Below are positions 63,941 through 64,000 of a stretch of DNA of 64,000 bases, one piece after another (position 1 is the stretch's first letter; every line of letters starts with the position of its first letter). The position numbers were made by a program, and so were the translations under genes. Source of the DNA: Candidatus Nitrosocosmicus franklandus (lineage in GTDB: Archaea > Thermoproteota > Nitrososphaeria > Nitrososphaerales > Nitrososphaeraceae); contig NZ_LR216287.1 in the NCBI RefSeq assembly GCF_900696045.1, positions 806,001-870,000 on the forward strand, in the 5' to 3' direction. The notes beneath the pieces are model-generated. The model did no database searches, was not told the DNA's origin, and worked only from the letters and a program-made list of their open reading frames with translations.

Positions 63941-63964
63941 GCCGGCCAGGATGGCCGGCATGTG
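63936..63964. promoter_or_regulatory. 12-bp perfect hairpin over the start codons of the last gene
   Basis: CACATGCCGGCC (63936-63947), loop AGGAT, GGCCGGCATGTG (63953-63964). The stem contains GGCCGGC runs, unusual for this genome. On the minus strand both candidate ATG codons of the downstream gene fall in the arms. It could hide the start in mRNA, be an operator, or end a transcript from the right. Confidence 0.55.
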
Positions 63965-64000
63965 CCATTTAATATATGACTTTACTATCCGATTTAGAAG

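Noticed and set aside
1-64000. CRISPR arrays, cas genes, prophage or restriction modules
   Set aside because: No regularly spaced direct repeats and no recognisable Cas, capsid, integrase or methylase motifs were seen in the window.

Overview
The window looks like chromosome of an ammonia-oxidising thaumarchaeon (Nitrososphaeria), most likely the AT-rich Nitrosocosmicus branch of group I.1b. This rests on archaeal information-processing genes (PCNA, TFS, Rpb11/RpoL, TFB, S15, HerA, Mre11, Rad50, CTU1/NcsA-type thiolase, Pcc1), two intron-bearing tRNAs, a cytochrome b/Rieske pair beside a blue copper protein, a phasin-like protein, a cobalamin-pathway methyltransferase and low GC. The genus is inferred by eye; no search was run.

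About 3-44 kb is dense core chromosome. It runs: tRNA-Gly with two introns; cobJ/cbiH; aspartokinase; an rpoL-tfs-pcn cluster; a Rieske ferredoxin; asnS; DUF763; both aconitase-X subunits (phosphomevalonate dehydratase); a tRNA 2-thiolation enzyme; a phasin-like protein; an rps15-DHH-pcc1-serS operon; cupredoxin, cytochrome b and Rieske protein; a rhomboid protease; small regulators; tRNA-Asp with a D-loop intron; a response regulator; an RHH regulator divergent from a TFB; malic enzyme; an inositol-monophosphatase-like enzyme; HerA; Rad50-Mre11; and a UbiD decarboxylase. AcnX large and small subunits plus UbiD would supply two successive steps of the archaeal mevalonate pathway.

About 44-64 kb, and the first 2 kb, are accessory in character. 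Gene density is low and there are long AT-rich gaps, gene remnants, secreted proteins (cupredoxin, subtilase, DsrE-like, two leader-sharing paralogues), zinc-binding microproteins and membrane proteins. Three copies of one ~670-bp IS6/IS240-like insertion sequence (2075-2749, 46706-47372, 59157-59830) have 11-bp GGCTCTGTTCA ends and 8-bp target duplications. Only the middle copy has an intact transposase. The outer two share one disabling insertion, so a broken lineage has probably been moved in trans.

The most unusual things seen are the non-canonical tRNA introns (T-loop and D-loop) with bulge-helix-bulge folds; two small proteins with Gly-Gly tails, one beside a PAC3-like gene; a conserved-leader/diverged-tail secreted pair; operator-like repeats between the RHH and TFB genes; a TFB lacking half of its zinc ribbon; and a 12-bp GC-rich hairpin over the start codons of the last gene. 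No CRISPR array, rRNA gene or phage module was found.
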